A stretch of 64,000 bases of DNA, taken from the NCBI RefSeq assembly GCF_021026375.1, contig NZ_JAJNDB010000001.1, forward strand, positions 1,426,001 through 1,490,000. Direction: 5' to 3'. The position numbers were made by a program, and so were the translations under genes. Within the stretch, counting starts at the first letter, position 1; every line of letters begins with the position of its first letter. This DNA comes from Actinomycetospora endophytica. GTDB lineage: Bacteria > Actinomycetota > Actinomycetes > Mycobacteriales > Pseudonocardiaceae. The notes under the pieces were generated by a model that was given only the letters and a program-made list of their open reading frames with translations, ran no database searches and was not told the origin of the DNA. Of this stretch, positions 20,413 through 33,333 are shown piece after piece.

Positions 20413-21273
20413 ATGAGCCGAATCGGTGAAGAAGGCCCGGATTCTGGGGACAGACCTGTGGATGCTGTGGACAACTTGTTCAGCATCGCCGGTCTCGACC
20501 CCTCCGAGGGCCCGGATCCGGGGTCTGACCTGCGACGTGGACCGGGGAACGCCGTCCACACCCCGGGTACGGACCGCGACGCGGTCGCGCTGCCGCCGGC
20601 CCGCCTCGGTCCCCGGCGCCACACGGACGGCCGTGCGGCCGATACCGAGGGTGTTGTCGAGGACCCGGTGGAGCCTGCTTCGACCGGGTCCCCCGAGGCG
20701 GCCGCCGACCGTGACTCCGCCGATCCCGCCGCCCCGGCCGACGGCGCTGCGCCCCGCGGCGCCGACATCGCCCGTGCGGCCCTCGACGCCGCCCGCGCCC
20801 GGCGGGCCGAGCGGGGCGGGGACTCGCGCGGCGCGACCCGACGCACCGTCCGGCGGGGCGACCCGGGCGACGGCGCCCGACGCCGTCGTCGCTCCTGGTC
20901 GGGCGCGGGGTCCGACGACCGCGACCCGCAGCCGCTCGGCCGGGTCGCCTCCCGGCTCTCGGCCCAGCGGGGGTGGGCGCCGAAGCTCGCGAACGGGTCG
21001 GTGTTCGGCCGCTGGGCCGAGCTGGTGGGCCCCGAGGTCGCCGAGCACGCCACGCCGACGGCCCTGCGCGACGGCGAGCTGACCGTCCAGGCCGACTCGA
21101 CGGCGTGGGCGACACAGCTGCGCCTGCTCCAGCGCCAGCTCCTCGCGAAGATCGCGGCGGGCCTCGGCAACGGCGTCGTCACCGGCATGCGCATTCACGG
21201 TCCGTCGGCACCGAGCTGGCGGCGGGGCCCGCGGCACGTCTCCGGTCGGGGCCCGCGCGACACGTACGGCTGA
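20413..21273 (+). CDS. DciA-like DUF721 protein (helicase-loading partner)
   Basis: 286 aa. The DUF721/DciA domain is C-terminal (about 175-265), with RGWAPKLANGSVFGRWAELV and a basic tail. The first ~170 residues are low-complexity and rich in Arg, Ala, Asp and Pro. DciA proteins bind the replicative helicase DnaB in bacteria lacking DnaC. The gene lies between recF and gyrB as Rv0004 does. ATG 20413 is 22 nt after recF. A perfect DnaA box falls in codons 18-21. Confidence 0.85.
   Translation: MSRIGEEGPDSGDRPVDAVDNLFSIAGLDPSEGPDPGSDLRRGPGNAVHTPGTDRDAVALPPARLGPRRHTDGRAADTEGVVEDPVEPASTGSPEAAADRDSADPAAPADGAAPRGADIARAALDAARARRAERGGDSRGATRRTVRRGDPGDGARRRRRSWSGAGSDDRDPQPLGRVASRLSAQRGWAPKLANGSVFGRWAELVGPEVAEHATPTALRDGELTVQADSTAWATQLRLLQRQLLAKIAAGLGNGVVTGMRIHGPSAPSWRRGPRHVSGRGPRDTYG
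20466..20474 (-). promoter_or_regulatory. DnaA box inside the dciA 5' end
   Basis: TGTGGACAA is identical to the actinobacterial DnaA box TTGTCCACA on the minus strand, 9 nt after a partial TGTGGAT box. It codes for residues in a VDAVDNLF stretch. Confidence 0.4.
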
Positions 21274-21412
21274 GCGCGCGCTGTCCGGGCCCAGGACGCC
21301 GGCGGGGCCCGTGGCGGCCGGTCGGACCCTCCCGCAGTCGCGCCAGGCGCTCTGCGACGCGCTCAACAGGCGGACCGGCCCGTTCTGGCGTGGGTCGACC
21401 AGTAGACTGTAG

Positions 21413-23497
<2,085 letters not shown>

Positions 23498-23641
23498 CGG
23501 TTGCCGGGCGGGGCCCGGGGCTCGGGCCCTCGCCGATGCGGGTCTCCGCCGGTGATCATCAGTACATGACGCAGGCCCGACGGCAGCCGGACCCGAGCTC
23601 TGTGCCCCTCTTGCCACCAGGAGGCCAGGCGCCACGTCGTC

Positions 23642-23655
23642 GTTCCACGGGAAAC
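23642..23655. promoter_or_regulatory. Degenerate parS-like site between gyrB and the methyltransferase gene
   Basis: GTTCCACGGGAAAC matches the parS core except for T to G in the central CACGTG. Its place in an intergenic gap near oriC is suggestive, but the central change may prevent ParB binding. Confidence 0.35.
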
Positions 23656-23749
23656 GACGACGCCCGACGCGCCGCCCGACCTCCCCTGGCTACTCTCCTC
23701 GGCGCACGGCGGGTTCGCCCGTGCTTCGGAGGCCGAGGAGCGCAACGCG

Positions 23750-24508
23750 GTGGATCGGGTGGCGGAGTCGGTGGTCGGGAGCGGGCCGACCGGCCTGCTG
23801 AGCCGGACGCTGCGCGCCCTCGCACCGCACGCCTGGTTCCTCGAGGACGAGGTCGCCGGCCTGGCGGACGTCGTCAGTACCGGCGCGGTCTGCCTCGACG
23901 TCGGTGCCGAGTACGGCCTATACACGTGGACCCTCGCCGGGCTGGCCGGCCCCACCGGACACGTCCACGCCGTCGAGCCGCAACCGGGCCCGTCCGCGTT
24001 CGTCGACACCACCCGCCGGCTGCTCGGCGCGGACACCGTCACGGTCCACCGGACCGCACTGGGCGCCGCCGCGGGCGGCGGGGTCCTCTCGCTTCCGCGC
24101 CGCCGGCTGCTGCCCGTGCACGGCCGGGCGTTCCTGACGACGGGTGCGACCGGCCTGGGGTCGAACTCCGAGTTCTCCCACCACGAGGACGTGCCGGTTG
24201 CGGTGACCACGCTCGACGACCTCGTCGCGGACCTCGAGCTCGAACGGCTCGACCTCGTCAAGGCCGACATCGAGGGCGCCGAGGCCCACCTCCTGCGCGG
24301 AGCGCACGCCACGCTCGCGACGTTGCGCCCGACGCTCATGCTGGAGCTCGAGGACCGTCACCTGGCGCGGTTCGGGGCGTCGGTGGCCGAGATCGTCGCC
24401 GAGCTCGCGGCGGACGGGTACGAGGCCCGGACGTGGCACCGGGAGCGGGGCTGGGTCCCGCGGTGCCTCGACGACGAGCGCCGCAACGTGCTCTTCACGC
24501 CCCGCTGA
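23750..24508 (+). CDS. FkbM-type SAM-dependent methyltransferase between gyrB and gyrA
   Basis: 252 aa. The class I methyltransferase loop is CLDVGAEYGLYTWTLAG (about 45-61), with HAVEPQPG as motif II and the FkbM-typical KADIEGAEAHLLRGA near 165, then a C-terminal LMLELEDRHL. FkbM proteins O-methylate sugars or polyketides, but the substrate here is unknown. GTG 23750 has GAGGAG 9 nt upstream. It lies in the 1.3 kb between gyrB and gyrA, which are normally adjacent. Confidence 0.82.
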   Translation: MDRVAESVVGSGPTGLLSRTLRALAPHAWFLEDEVAGLADVVSTGAVCLDVGAEYGLYTWTLAGLAGPTGHVHAVEPQPGPSAFVDTTRRLLGADTVTVHRTALGAAAGGGVLSLPRRRLLPVHGRAFLTTGATGLGSNSEFSHHEDVPVAVTTLDDLVADLELERLDLVKADIEGAEAHLLRGAHATLATLRPTLMLELEDRHLARFGASVAEIVAELAADGYEARTWHRERGWVPRCLDDERRNVLFTPR

Positions 24509-24824
24509 GCCCTCGTCGGGCCCGCGTCGGGCCCGCGCCGAGCCCCGCTGCACCCCCGCCCGACCCCCTGCCTGAACCCCCCGCTGAGTCCACTGCTGAC
24601 CCCACCGCACCCCGGGCGGCGCCACGCACGGGTCACACCGCACCTGACCGGCCCGAACACGCGCGGGGGAGCCACGTGATCGTCGGGGTCGCCGGTAGAA
24701 TCGGGAGGTCGGACCCGGTGTCGTCGTGACCACCGCTGGTCCGGCGGAACGGGTACGCCCCTGATGCGTTCTCCGCGGTGACCGGCCGCGGCCCGGGGGC
24801 GCCGAGGAGTGGAGTGGACACCGC
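24509..24824 (+). promoter_or_regulatory. gyrA upstream region
   Basis: 316 nt with no convincing gene. The first 120 nt repeat C/G-rich, CCCCGC-like tracts. TAGAAT at 24696-24701 is a good -10 candidate, though no clear -35 box is seen; it suggests gyrA has its own promoter instead of depending on gyrB. The gyrA ribosome site is GGAG at about 24811. Confidence 0.4.
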
Positions 24825-27335
<2,511 letters not shown>

Positions 27336-27387
27336 CCCCGGTCCAGGACTGACCCAGGCTCCCGCCCCCGACCACGAGACGAGCACC

Positions 27388-28338
27388 GTGAGCACTGCGA
27401 CACCGGACGAGGACGACGCTCGCGACAGCGGGCAGGCCGGCACCGACGCCGGCAAGGGCGCGAAGGCCGACACCGCCGCCGACACGGTGGCGACGTCCGC
27501 CGCGGGCTCCGGGGACGAGGCCGCCCGCGGGTCGGACCAGGCCGCTTCCGCCGGACCCCCGCCGCCGTGGCAGCGGGCCGGCTCCCGCAGCGAGAGCGGG
27601 GCCCGGCCGGAGAGCGGGCCCCGGCCGGCCGAGGGCGACCAGCGTTCCGCGGCCCGGCCGGCGACCGGCCCGGTGCCGACCGGTGGTGGGGACCAGCGCC
27701 CGGGCACGCCCGCGGCGGGGACCCCCCGACCGTCGCCGCCGGGGCCGCCGCCGAGCGGTCCGATCCCGACCGGGAACCAGCGGCCCTCGCCGCCGAGCGG
27801 TCCGCTGCCCGCGCAGGGGGAGCAGCGGCGGTCGAACACGGCGCTCATCGACGCCCCGACCAACCAGCTCTCGCCGGAACAGCTCGGGATGCGCTCGAGC
27901 GGGCGCGCCCCGGAGCCGGAGCCCGACCTCGACGACATCGAGGAGGACGTCCGGTCCTCGCGCCCGTCGCGGGGCAAGGTGCCGCGGCGGGCCAGCCTGC
28001 AGGTCAAGCGTTTCGACCCGTGGTCGGTGCTCAAGCTGGCGCTGGTCCTCGGCGTGGCGCTGTTCTTCGTGTGGATGTTCGCGGTCGGCGTGCTCTACGC
28101 GGTGCTCGACGGCATGGGCGTCTGGGCGCAGCTCAACGGCACCTACCAGGACCTCACCTCCGACAGCGGCGGCGCGGGCCAGCTGATCACCGCGGGCGGG
28201 GTCTTCGGGATCGCGGCCATCGTCGGGGTGGTCAACACGATCCTGTTCACCGCGCTCGCGAGCGTGTCGGCGTTCATCTACAACATCTCGGCCGATGTCG
28301 CCGGCGGCATCGAGGTCACGCTCTCCGAGCGGGACTAG
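27388..28338 (+). CDS. DUF3566 transmembrane protein downstream of gyrA
   Basis: 316 aa. The first ~200 residues are a disordered Pro/Gly/Ser/Arg-rich tail. DUF3566 follows with two membrane helices (about 213-240 and 265-300) around a short loop, ending in IEVTLSERD. Rv0007 of mycobacteria is the positional equivalent; function is unknown. GTG 27388 begins 52 nt after gyrA; several upstream in-frame codons are not family-like. Confidence 0.82.
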   Translation: MSTATPDEDDARDSGQAGTDAGKGAKADTAADTVATSAAGSGDEAARGSDQAASAGPPPPWQRAGSRSESGARPESGPRPAEGDQRSAARPATGPVPTGGGDQRPGTPAAGTPRPSPPGPPPSGPIPTGNQRPSPPSGPLPAQGEQRRSNTALIDAPTNQLSPEQLGMRSSGRAPEPEPDLDDIEEDVRSSRPSRGKVPRRASLQVKRFDPWSVLKLALVLGVALFFVWMFAVGVLYAVLDGMGVWAQLNGTYQDLTSDSGGAGQLITAGGVFGIAAIVGVVNTILFTALASVSAFIYNISADVAGGIEVTLSERD

Positions 28339-28402
28339 GCACCGACCCCGGTGGCGGGCGGACCGGACACCCTCCGGTAATCTGAGGCCCGCCACCGCGC
28401 GG

Positions 28403-28476
28403 GGGCCCATAGCTCAGTTGGTTAGAGCGCGTCGCTGATAACGACGAGGTCGCTGGTTCAAATCCAGCTGGGCCCA
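28403..28476 (+). tRNA. tRNA-Ile(GAT)
   Basis: 74-nt cloverleaf. The 7-bp acceptor stem GGGCCCA pairs with TGGGCCC, anticodon GAT is at 28437-28439, and the T-arm is GCTGG TTCAAAT CCAGC. CCA is not fully encoded. Same place as ileT after gyrA in related genomes. Confidence 0.97.
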
Positions 28477-28497
28477 CCGGTCAGGAAACCCCCTCAG

Positions 28498-28542
28498 CAC
28501 GACGACGGCCCCGGAGCTTCACGCTCCGGGGCCGTCGTCGTG
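28498..28542. terminator. Terminator hairpin between tRNA-Ile and lsr2
   Basis: 20-bp perfect stem (28498-28517 with 28523-28542) and a 5-nt loop, 22 nt after the tRNA and 18 nt before the lsr2 stop on the other strand. It would stop both converging transcripts. Confidence 0.85.
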
Positions 28543-28559
28543 TGGGTGTCGGGAGACCG

Positions 28560-28973
28560 TCAGCCGGAGAAGGCGGCGGCGGGAGCGGTCCCGTTCTTGC
28601 CGCGGGACTCCCAGGCCTCGACGACGTTGTTCGGCACGCGGCCGCGGTCGGAGACCTCGAAGCCCTCGGAGCGGGCCCACTCCCGGATCTGCTTCGAGGT
28701 CTCGCGGTCGTACCCGCCGGGCGACGTGGCCCGGGGCGTGCCGCTCCCGGCGCCGCCGCCGGCAGAACGGCGACGACCAGCCGCGCGACGCCCCCCCGTG
28801 CGTCGGGCGGCGGCGACGTACTGCGCGAGCGAGTCGCGCAGTCCGGCGCTGTTCTTGTCATCGAGGTCGATCTCGTAGGTCACGCCATCGAGCGCGAACT
28901 CCACGGTGGTGATGTCCTCGGACTCCTCACCAGTCAGGTCGTCCACCAACGTGACGACTGTCTTCTGGGCCAT
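28560..28973 (-). CDS. lsr2: Lsr2 nucleoid-associated protein
   Basis: 137 aa. The N-terminal dimerisation domain begins AQKTVVTLVDDLTGEE and spans about 1-60; an Arg/Ala/Gly linker follows; the C-terminal DNA-binding domain holds the minor-groove RGRVP hook near residue 112. Lsr2 is the actinobacterial H-NS analogue that silences AT-rich DNA. ATG 28973 has GAGGAG upstream. Its location next to the tRNA and near an inserted element fits a role in silencing such DNA, but that is inference. Confidence 0.95.
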   Translation of the reverse strand: MAQKTVVTLVDDLTGEESEDITTVEFALDGVTYEIDLDDKNSAGLRDSLAQYVAAARRTGGRRAAGRRRSAGGGAGSGTPRATSPGGYDRETSKQIREWARSEGFEVSDRGRVPNNVVEAWESRGKNGTAPAAAFSG

Positions 28974-29060
28974 CCGGCGTACTCCTCGGCTCGCGGGGGA
29001 ATTGCACCCGGAATCGTACCCGGGGTGTATTCACATTATCAGTGAATCCCCCGGTTGCGA
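28974..29060 (-). promoter_or_regulatory. lsr2 promoter with inverted repeat
   Basis: An AT-rich island by local standards. TGATAAT (minus strand, 29041-29035) is a good -10, and ATTCAC/GTGAAT arms at 29029-29034 and 29042-29047 flank it, a possible operator. I see no gene between lsr2 and 29194 that I can support. Confidence 0.4.
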
Positions 29061-29193
29061 GCACAGGGCGGCATGTCACTCGACAGAGGGTGAGAAATGG
29101 GCCCCGAGACCGGACAGTCCGCCCTCGAACACACCCTTGGCGAACAACTCCACGAGCGCTTCCGCGTCGGTCAAGTCACAGTCGAACCTCCGG

Positions 29194-30048
29194 TCAGGAC
29201 CCCTTCTTCGGGTTCGGCCGGATGCCGGTGAATTCCCGCGTACGCGCGGTCAACGCCTCCTCGGTGGGCAGTCGCTCCATGCTGCTGGCGCCGTAGAAGC
29301 CGTGGCAGGTCGTGGCGCGCTCCAGCACGTAGGCGGCGTCGTCAGGCGCGGAGACGGGGCCGCCGTGCACCAGCACGAGGACGTCGTCGCGGACCTCCCG
29401 CGCGGCGGCCGACCACTCGTCCACCAGCGACACGCAGTCGTCCAGCGACTTCGCGGTCTCGGCGCCGATCGACCCGCCCGTCGTCAGGCCCATGTGGCAG
29501 ACGACGACGTCGGCGCCCGCCGCCGTCATCGCGCGGGCGTCGTCGGCCGAGAACACGTAGGGCGTGGTGAGCAGGTCCGCCTCGCGCGCGGCGGCGACGA
29601 GATCGACCTCGTGCGCGAAGCCCATGCCGGTCTCCTCGAGATTGGCGCGGAACACGCCGTCGATGAGCCCCACCGTGGGGAAGTTCTGGATGCCGGCGAA
29701 TCCGAGGTCGCGCAGCTCGCGCAGGAATCGCGGGCGGATGAGGAAGGGGTCGGTGCCGTTGACCCCGGCGAGCACCGGAGTGTGGGACACCACGGGGAGG
29801 ACCTCGCGGGCCATCTCCACGACGATGTCGTTCGCGTTGCCGTAGGCGAGCAGTCCGGCGAGGGATCCACGACCCGCCATGCGATAGCGCCCCGAGTTGT
29901 AGATGACGATGAGGTCGATCCCGCCGGCCTCTTCACAGCGAGCCGACAATCCGGTGCCTGCGCCCCCGCCGACGATCGGTTCACCGCGCGCGACCTTCTC
30001 GCGCAGCCGTTCCACGATCTCGGTGCGCCCGGGTGCCTGCGTGCTCAT
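29194..30048 (-). CDS. TIM-barrel phosphoenolpyruvate-hydrolase-family protein
   Basis: 284 aa. One TIM-barrel domain fills the protein; visible blocks are [27 protein letters not shown] and [14 protein letters not shown]. The family includes PEP-hydrolase-like proteins and the C-terminal half of Tm-1-type proteins; the real substrate is unknown. ATG 30048 has AAGGAG upstream. It begins 12 nt after the Tm-1-like gene, so the two form an operon. Confidence 0.8.
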   Translation of the reverse strand: MSTQAPGRTEIVERLREKVARGEPIVGGGAGTGLSARCEEAGGIDLIVIYNSGRYRMAGRGSLAGLLAYGNANDIVVEMAREVLPVVSHTPVLAGVNGTDPFLIRPRFLRELRDLGFAGIQNFPTVGLIDGVFRANLEETGMGFAHEVDLVAAAREADLLTTPYVFSADDARAMTAAGADVVVCHMGLTTGGSIGAETAKSLDDCVSLVDEWSAAAREVRDDVLVLVHGGPVSAPDDAAYVLERATTCHGFYGASSMERLPTEEALTARTREFTGIRPNPKKGS

Positions 30049-30059
30049 GCAACTCCTTC

Positions 30060-31238
30060 TCAGCCGGTGATCCCGCGCAGTTCGGCGACGAGGCGCGCCG
30101 CGAACTCCGGGTCGTTCACGTGGTTCTCGGTCTCGATCAGGTGCCGGTCCCCGTCCTGCACCAGTTCCGCCCGCAGGGTCTCGACGAGGGCCTCCGTGGC
30201 GGCCGGGTCGGCGAACGGGCCGCCCTCGACGTCGAGGGCCGAGACCCCCCGCAGCGGCACGACGAGGCGGACCGGCCCCTCGCACGCGTTGAGCTTGCGC
30301 GCGAGGAACCCGGCCGCGGCGCGGCACTCGTCGGGGGTGGTGCGCATCAGCGTCACCTGGGCGTTGTGCTCGTAGAGCAGTCGACCCCGGTAGCGCTCCG
30401 GGACGGTGTCCGGCGCCCCGAAGTTGACCATGTCGAGCGCGCCGACGCTGCCGACCCACGGCACCCGTCGTCGGGCGATCGCGCCGAGCCGGTCCTCGGT
30501 GGCGGCCATGACGCCGCCGGCGACCAGGTCGGCGATCTCGGTGGTGGACACGTCGCAGACCGCCGAGACGAGCCCGTCGTCGACGAGCTTCTCCATGGCC
30601 TGCCCGCCGGTGCCGGTGGCGTGGAAGACGAGGCAGTCGAACTCGTCCTGCAGCGCCTCGGTGACCCCGGTGACGCACGGCGTCGTGACCCCGAACATCG
30701 TCAGACCGAGGGCGGGCCGGTCCTGACCGCGGTCGACCGGCGGCGCCGAGAGCGCGCCCGCGAGCGCGTGCGCGGCGTTGGCCAGCACCACGCGGCTGAT
30801 CCGGTTGAGCCCGGCGACGTCGGTGACCGAGTACATCAGCGCGATGTCGCTCGACCCGACGTACGGCGCGACGTTCCCCGACGCCACCGTCGAGACGACG
30901 ATCTTGGGGACGCCGACCGGCAGGCGCTGCAGGGCGGGGGTGATCAGCGCGGTCCCGCCGGAGCCGCCGAGCCCGATCACGCCGTCGAGGCCCTCCCGTG
31001 ACGGCAGCCAGCGTTCGAGCGCCTCGGCCATGGCCGCGACGGACGTCCCCCGGTCTCCGGTGAACGCCTCCGGGCCCGCGACCTCGGCGGCGGTGACGTC
31101 CGCGCGTCCCGCCCCCGGATCGGAGGTCCCGACGTCGACGGTGGTCACCTCGTGCCCCGCGCCGCGGATCTGCTCGGCGACGTAGCGCAGCTCGTCGCCC
31201 TTCGTGTCGAACGTGCCCACCACGTAGGCGTGCGCCAT
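30060..31238 (-). CDS. Tm-1-like ATP-binding domain protein (UPF0261)
   Basis: 392 aa. The N-terminus [19 protein letters not shown] and [19 protein letters not shown] match UPF0261/Tm-1-like proteins with an ATP-binding fold. It is immediately upstream of a TIM-barrel gene; in plant Tm-1 both domains are one chain. The bacterial reaction is unknown. ATG 31238 follows GGGAGG by about 7 nt. No DNA-related role is indicated by its place near oriC. Confidence 0.82.
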   Translation of the reverse strand: MAHAYVVGTFDTKGDELRYVAEQIRGAGHEVTTVDVGTSDPGAGRADVTAAEVAGPEAFTGDRGTSVAAMAEALERWLPSREGLDGVIGLGGSGGTALITPALQRLPVGVPKIVVSTVASGNVAPYVGSSDIALMYSVTDVAGLNRISRVVLANAAHALAGALSAPPVDRGQDRPALGLTMFGVTTPCVTGVTEALQDEFDCLVFHATGTGGQAMEKLVDDGLVSAVCDVSTTEIADLVAGGVMAATEDRLGAIARRRVPWVGSVGALDMVNFGAPDTVPERYRGRLLYEHNAQVTLMRTTPDECRAAAGFLARKLNACEGPVRLVVPLRGVSALDVEGGPFADPAATEALVETLRAELVQDGDRHLIETENHVNDPEFAARLVAELRGITG

Positions 31239-31304
31239 CCCGGTGCCTCCCGACGTCGTCGTCCTGGGACCGTCCTATCGCACTCGGGAGGGTCGCGCGG
31301 CCGA

Positions 31305-31325
31305 TCAGCGATGGCCCGTCGCTGA
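31305..31325. repeat. Short hairpin resembling the one at 63799
   Basis: 7-bp arms TCAGCGA/TCGCTGA around 7 nt in the gap between the Tm-1 gene and the DLW-39 gene. Its 20-nt unit matches the left arm at 63800 at about 18 positions. Confidence 0.4.
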
Positions 31326-31421
31326 CAGCTGACGTCAGAACGGCGCCACTCTCACATCCGGTGGTCGCCGGTTCGCGGCCCCGACCGGGGGTGTCGTGGG
31401 ACTGCTAGCGTAGGAGGCGTG

Positions 31422-31532
31422 ATGAAGCTGGTCGTCCTGGTGGCCGCGGCGTTGGGGGTGGCACACCTCGTGCGGCGTCGTCAGGAGCGGCCGACGGCGG
31501 AGGTGTGGCGCGACGCGACGCGCGCCTCGTAG
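31422..31532 (+). CDS. DLW-39-family small protein
   Basis: 36 aa. A hydrophobic N-terminal helix (2-16) is followed by an Arg cluster and an acidic/aromatic tail AEVWRDAT. Short proteins of this build occur between tRNA genes near gyrA in many actinobacteria and are named DLW-39. Likely a single-pass membrane peptide; function unknown. ATG 31422 has AGGAGG 4 nt upstream; a GTG directly before it is too close to that site. TAGCGT at 31406-31411 is a likely -10. Confidence 0.7.
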   Translation: MKLVVLVAAALGVAHLVRRRQERPTAEVWRDATRAS

Positions 31533-31547
31533 ACCCTCCGTTCACGC

Positions 31548-31623
31548 GGGGACGTAGCTCAATTGGCAGAGCACCGCCTTTGCAAGGCGGGGGTTGAGGG
31601 TTCGATTCCCTTCGTCTCCACCA
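31548..31623 (+). tRNA. tRNA-Ala(TGC), target of element integration
   Basis: 76 nt including an encoded CCA. Acceptor GGGGACG pairs with CGTCTCC, giving the G3:U70 alanine identity pair. Anticodon TGC is at 31581-31583. The 3' part is duplicated at 40572, so this is the copy restored at the left junction of the integrated element. Confidence 0.97.
31578..31622 (+). repeat. attL: 45-bp direct repeat in the tRNA-Ala 3' half
   Basis: Identical to 40572-40616 over all 45 bases, from the anticodon loop through the first two bases of CCA. Site-specific recombination at tRNA 3' ends leaves exactly this footprint. Confidence 0.95.
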
Positions 31624-31642
31624 CGTCTGACCTGCAATAACA

Positions 31643-31658
31643 TGTTCCACGTGGAACA
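31643..31658. promoter_or_regulatory. Perfect palindromic parS-like site just inside attL
   Basis: TGTTCCACGTGGAACA is a perfect 16-bp palindrome containing CACGTG and parS half-sites. It ends one base before the int stop triplet and lies 21 nt inside the element. It is the most symmetrical parS-like site in the window. Confidence 0.65.
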
Positions 31659-32797
31659 TCAGTCCTCCCCCTCGTCGTCCTGGGGCACCTCTGGGGCACA
31701 CACCGCGGCGTCCATGCGGTCCGCGAGGTCGTCGAGCCGGTCCGGGAACAGGTGGCCGTAGAGGTCGAGCGTCAGCGTCGCCGTCTTGTGGCCGAGCATC
31801 TGCTGGACGACCTTCACGTCCGCCCCGGAGGCGATGGCCAGCGACGCGGCGGTGTGGCGCAGCTCGTGCGGGTGGAAGCCGGGCGGGCCGACGAGCTGGA
31901 CGGCGGGGTCGAAGGTGTTGCGTCGGAAGTTCCGGCCCCGGAGGACGCCGCCGTAGGGTGCGGTGAAGACGAGGTCGTCGGACTCCTTGCCGGTGATCAG
32001 CGGTTCGAGATCCGAGACGAGGAAGCGCGGGAGCGGCACGGTTCGGCGTGCGTGCGTCTTCGGTGCTCCCCAGACCAGCCGGCCGTTGACCTCGGTGACG
32101 GACTCGGCGACGACGAGGCGGCGGCGGACGAGGTCCACCCGCTTGACGCGGAGCGCGGCGGCTTCACCCCAGCGCAGCCCGGTGTACGCGAGCAGTCGGA
32201 CCAGGGGCGCGTAGTCCTCGCAGGCCTTGGCGAGCATCGCCACCGTCGCGTGGTCGAGGTACCGGTGATCGGGCAGTGCGGCCCGACGGATGCGGACGCC
32301 GGCGGCCGGGTTCTTAGTGATCCGCTCGTCCTGCACCGCCCACGCCATGATCACGAGAGCACCCGGTGCACCTTCATGATCGAGCTGGGCGAGAGGTCGG
32401 CTCCGAGCTTCGCCACCCACGCCTGGACCTCGGCGTGTCGGACCGAGCCCAGGGCGGTCGTGCCCCATCGCGGCACGATGTAGTTCTCGACGGCGCCGCG
32501 GTACCGGTCGAAGGTCGACGGCGTGAGGTGCCCCTGGGCCGCGAGCCACTGGACGGCCCACTCCCCGACCAGGACGCGGCCGGCGGCAGGGTCGATGTAG
32601 GACCCGGACCGCATGTCGTGCTCGACGGACGCGGCGAACCCCTCGGCGTCGGTCTTCTTCTTGAACGCCTTCTTGCGCTGCACGCCGGCGGGGTCGCGCC
32701 AGCGCACCAGCCAGCGGGAGCCGTGGCCGTACCGGTCGGTGCGCTCCTGGCCGGTCGGGGTCTTCCGGTGCCACCGGTCGTCGATGTCGGCCATCAC
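31659..32797 (-). pseudogene. int: Tyrosine-recombinase integrase with a frameshift
   Basis: The N-terminal part (arm-binding and core-binding domains) runs from GTG 32797 to TGA 32351-32353. The catalytic part continues in the -1 frame to 31659. Joining them gives a normal ~380-aa phage-type integrase, with the Arg of TGLRWGEAAAL, HPHELRHTA and a Tyr in LDLYGHL all intact. No slippery heptamer is visible, but a GTG overlaps the TGA (GTGA), so a split two-chain enzyme is conceivable. Most simply, one base has been lost or misread. The start overlaps xis by 3-4 nt. Confidence 0.85.
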
Positions 32798-32982
32798 GCG
32801 GCCCCGGACGACTTCGCCGACTCGCGGTTGAGCCAGGCGTGGAAGCGGTCGCGAGGGACGAGAACCCGCTTGCCCATCCGGAGGCTCGGAATGTCCCCGG
32901 CTCGGACGTGCTGGTACGCCTTGCCCCGCGCGATGCCGAGGAGCGCGGCCACCTCGTCGACCGTGTATGTCAGCGACTCCAT
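32794..32982 (-). CDS. xis: Excisionase, MerR/Xis-type HTH
   Basis: 62 aa: one winged helix-turn-helix, TVDEVAALLGIARGKAYQHV, then GKRVLVPRDRFHAWL. Small proteins of this type bend DNA at att sites to favour excision with Int. ATG 32982; its TGA overlaps the int GTG, so the two are translated together. Confidence 0.85.
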   Translation of the reverse strand: MESLTYTVDEVAALLGIARGKAYQHVRAGDIPSLRMGKRVLVPRDRFHAWLNRESAKSSGAA

Positions 32983-32985
32983 GGG

Positions 32986-33333
32986 TCAGTCCTCCGGGAG
33001 GTGACGGCCGATGTGGCCGAGGTGGTTGTGCGCTGCTCGGGCCTCCTCGTCGAGGCGATCGAGGAGGGCGCGGATGGTGTCGAGGTGGTCGAGCGCCTGG
33101 CCGAACGTGCGAGCGACGGGGACGCCAGGGCGGTCGTCGTAGTGCTTGCCCGGGTCGGCGCGGTGCACCGAGCGACGGAGGTGATCGACGAGCTGGGGCA
33201 GGCGCCCGAACAGTTCCGAGAGGTTCCCGGCGACGGTGTAGGCGGCGGGGCCGTCGAGAGGACCGCGTACGACGTGGATGGCCGCGCGGACGTGCTCGCT
33301 GGCCTGGTCGACATGTTCGGCGACGGTGGTCAT
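32986..33333 (-). CDS. Conserved small protein of the AICE (unknown)
   Basis: 115 aa, mainly predicted helix (AEHVDQASEHVRAAI..., RTFGQALDHLDTIRALLD, EARAAHNHLGHIGRHL), no membrane segment and no recognised domain. ATG 33333 overlaps the stop of the upstream gene (ATGA). The long conserved operon with xis suggests a role in element maintenance, not shown by sequence. Confidence 0.6.
   Translation of the reverse strand: MTTVAEHVDQASEHVRAAIHVVRGPLDGPAAYTVAGNLSELFGRLPQLVDHLRRSVHRADPGKHYDDRPGVPVARTFGQALDHLDTIRALLDRLDEEARAAHNHLGHIGRHLPED

Noticed and set aside
29076..29174. Possible 32-aa ORF on the minus strand between lsr2 and the TIM-barrel gene (TTG start, GGAGG upstream)
   Set aside because: The peptide looks fairly protein-like, but it is short, needs a TTG start, and I know no family to support it.
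32351..32360. Programmed -1 frameshift in int
   Set aside because: No X-XXY-YYZ slippery heptamer or following pseudoknot is visible; mutation or misread is simpler.
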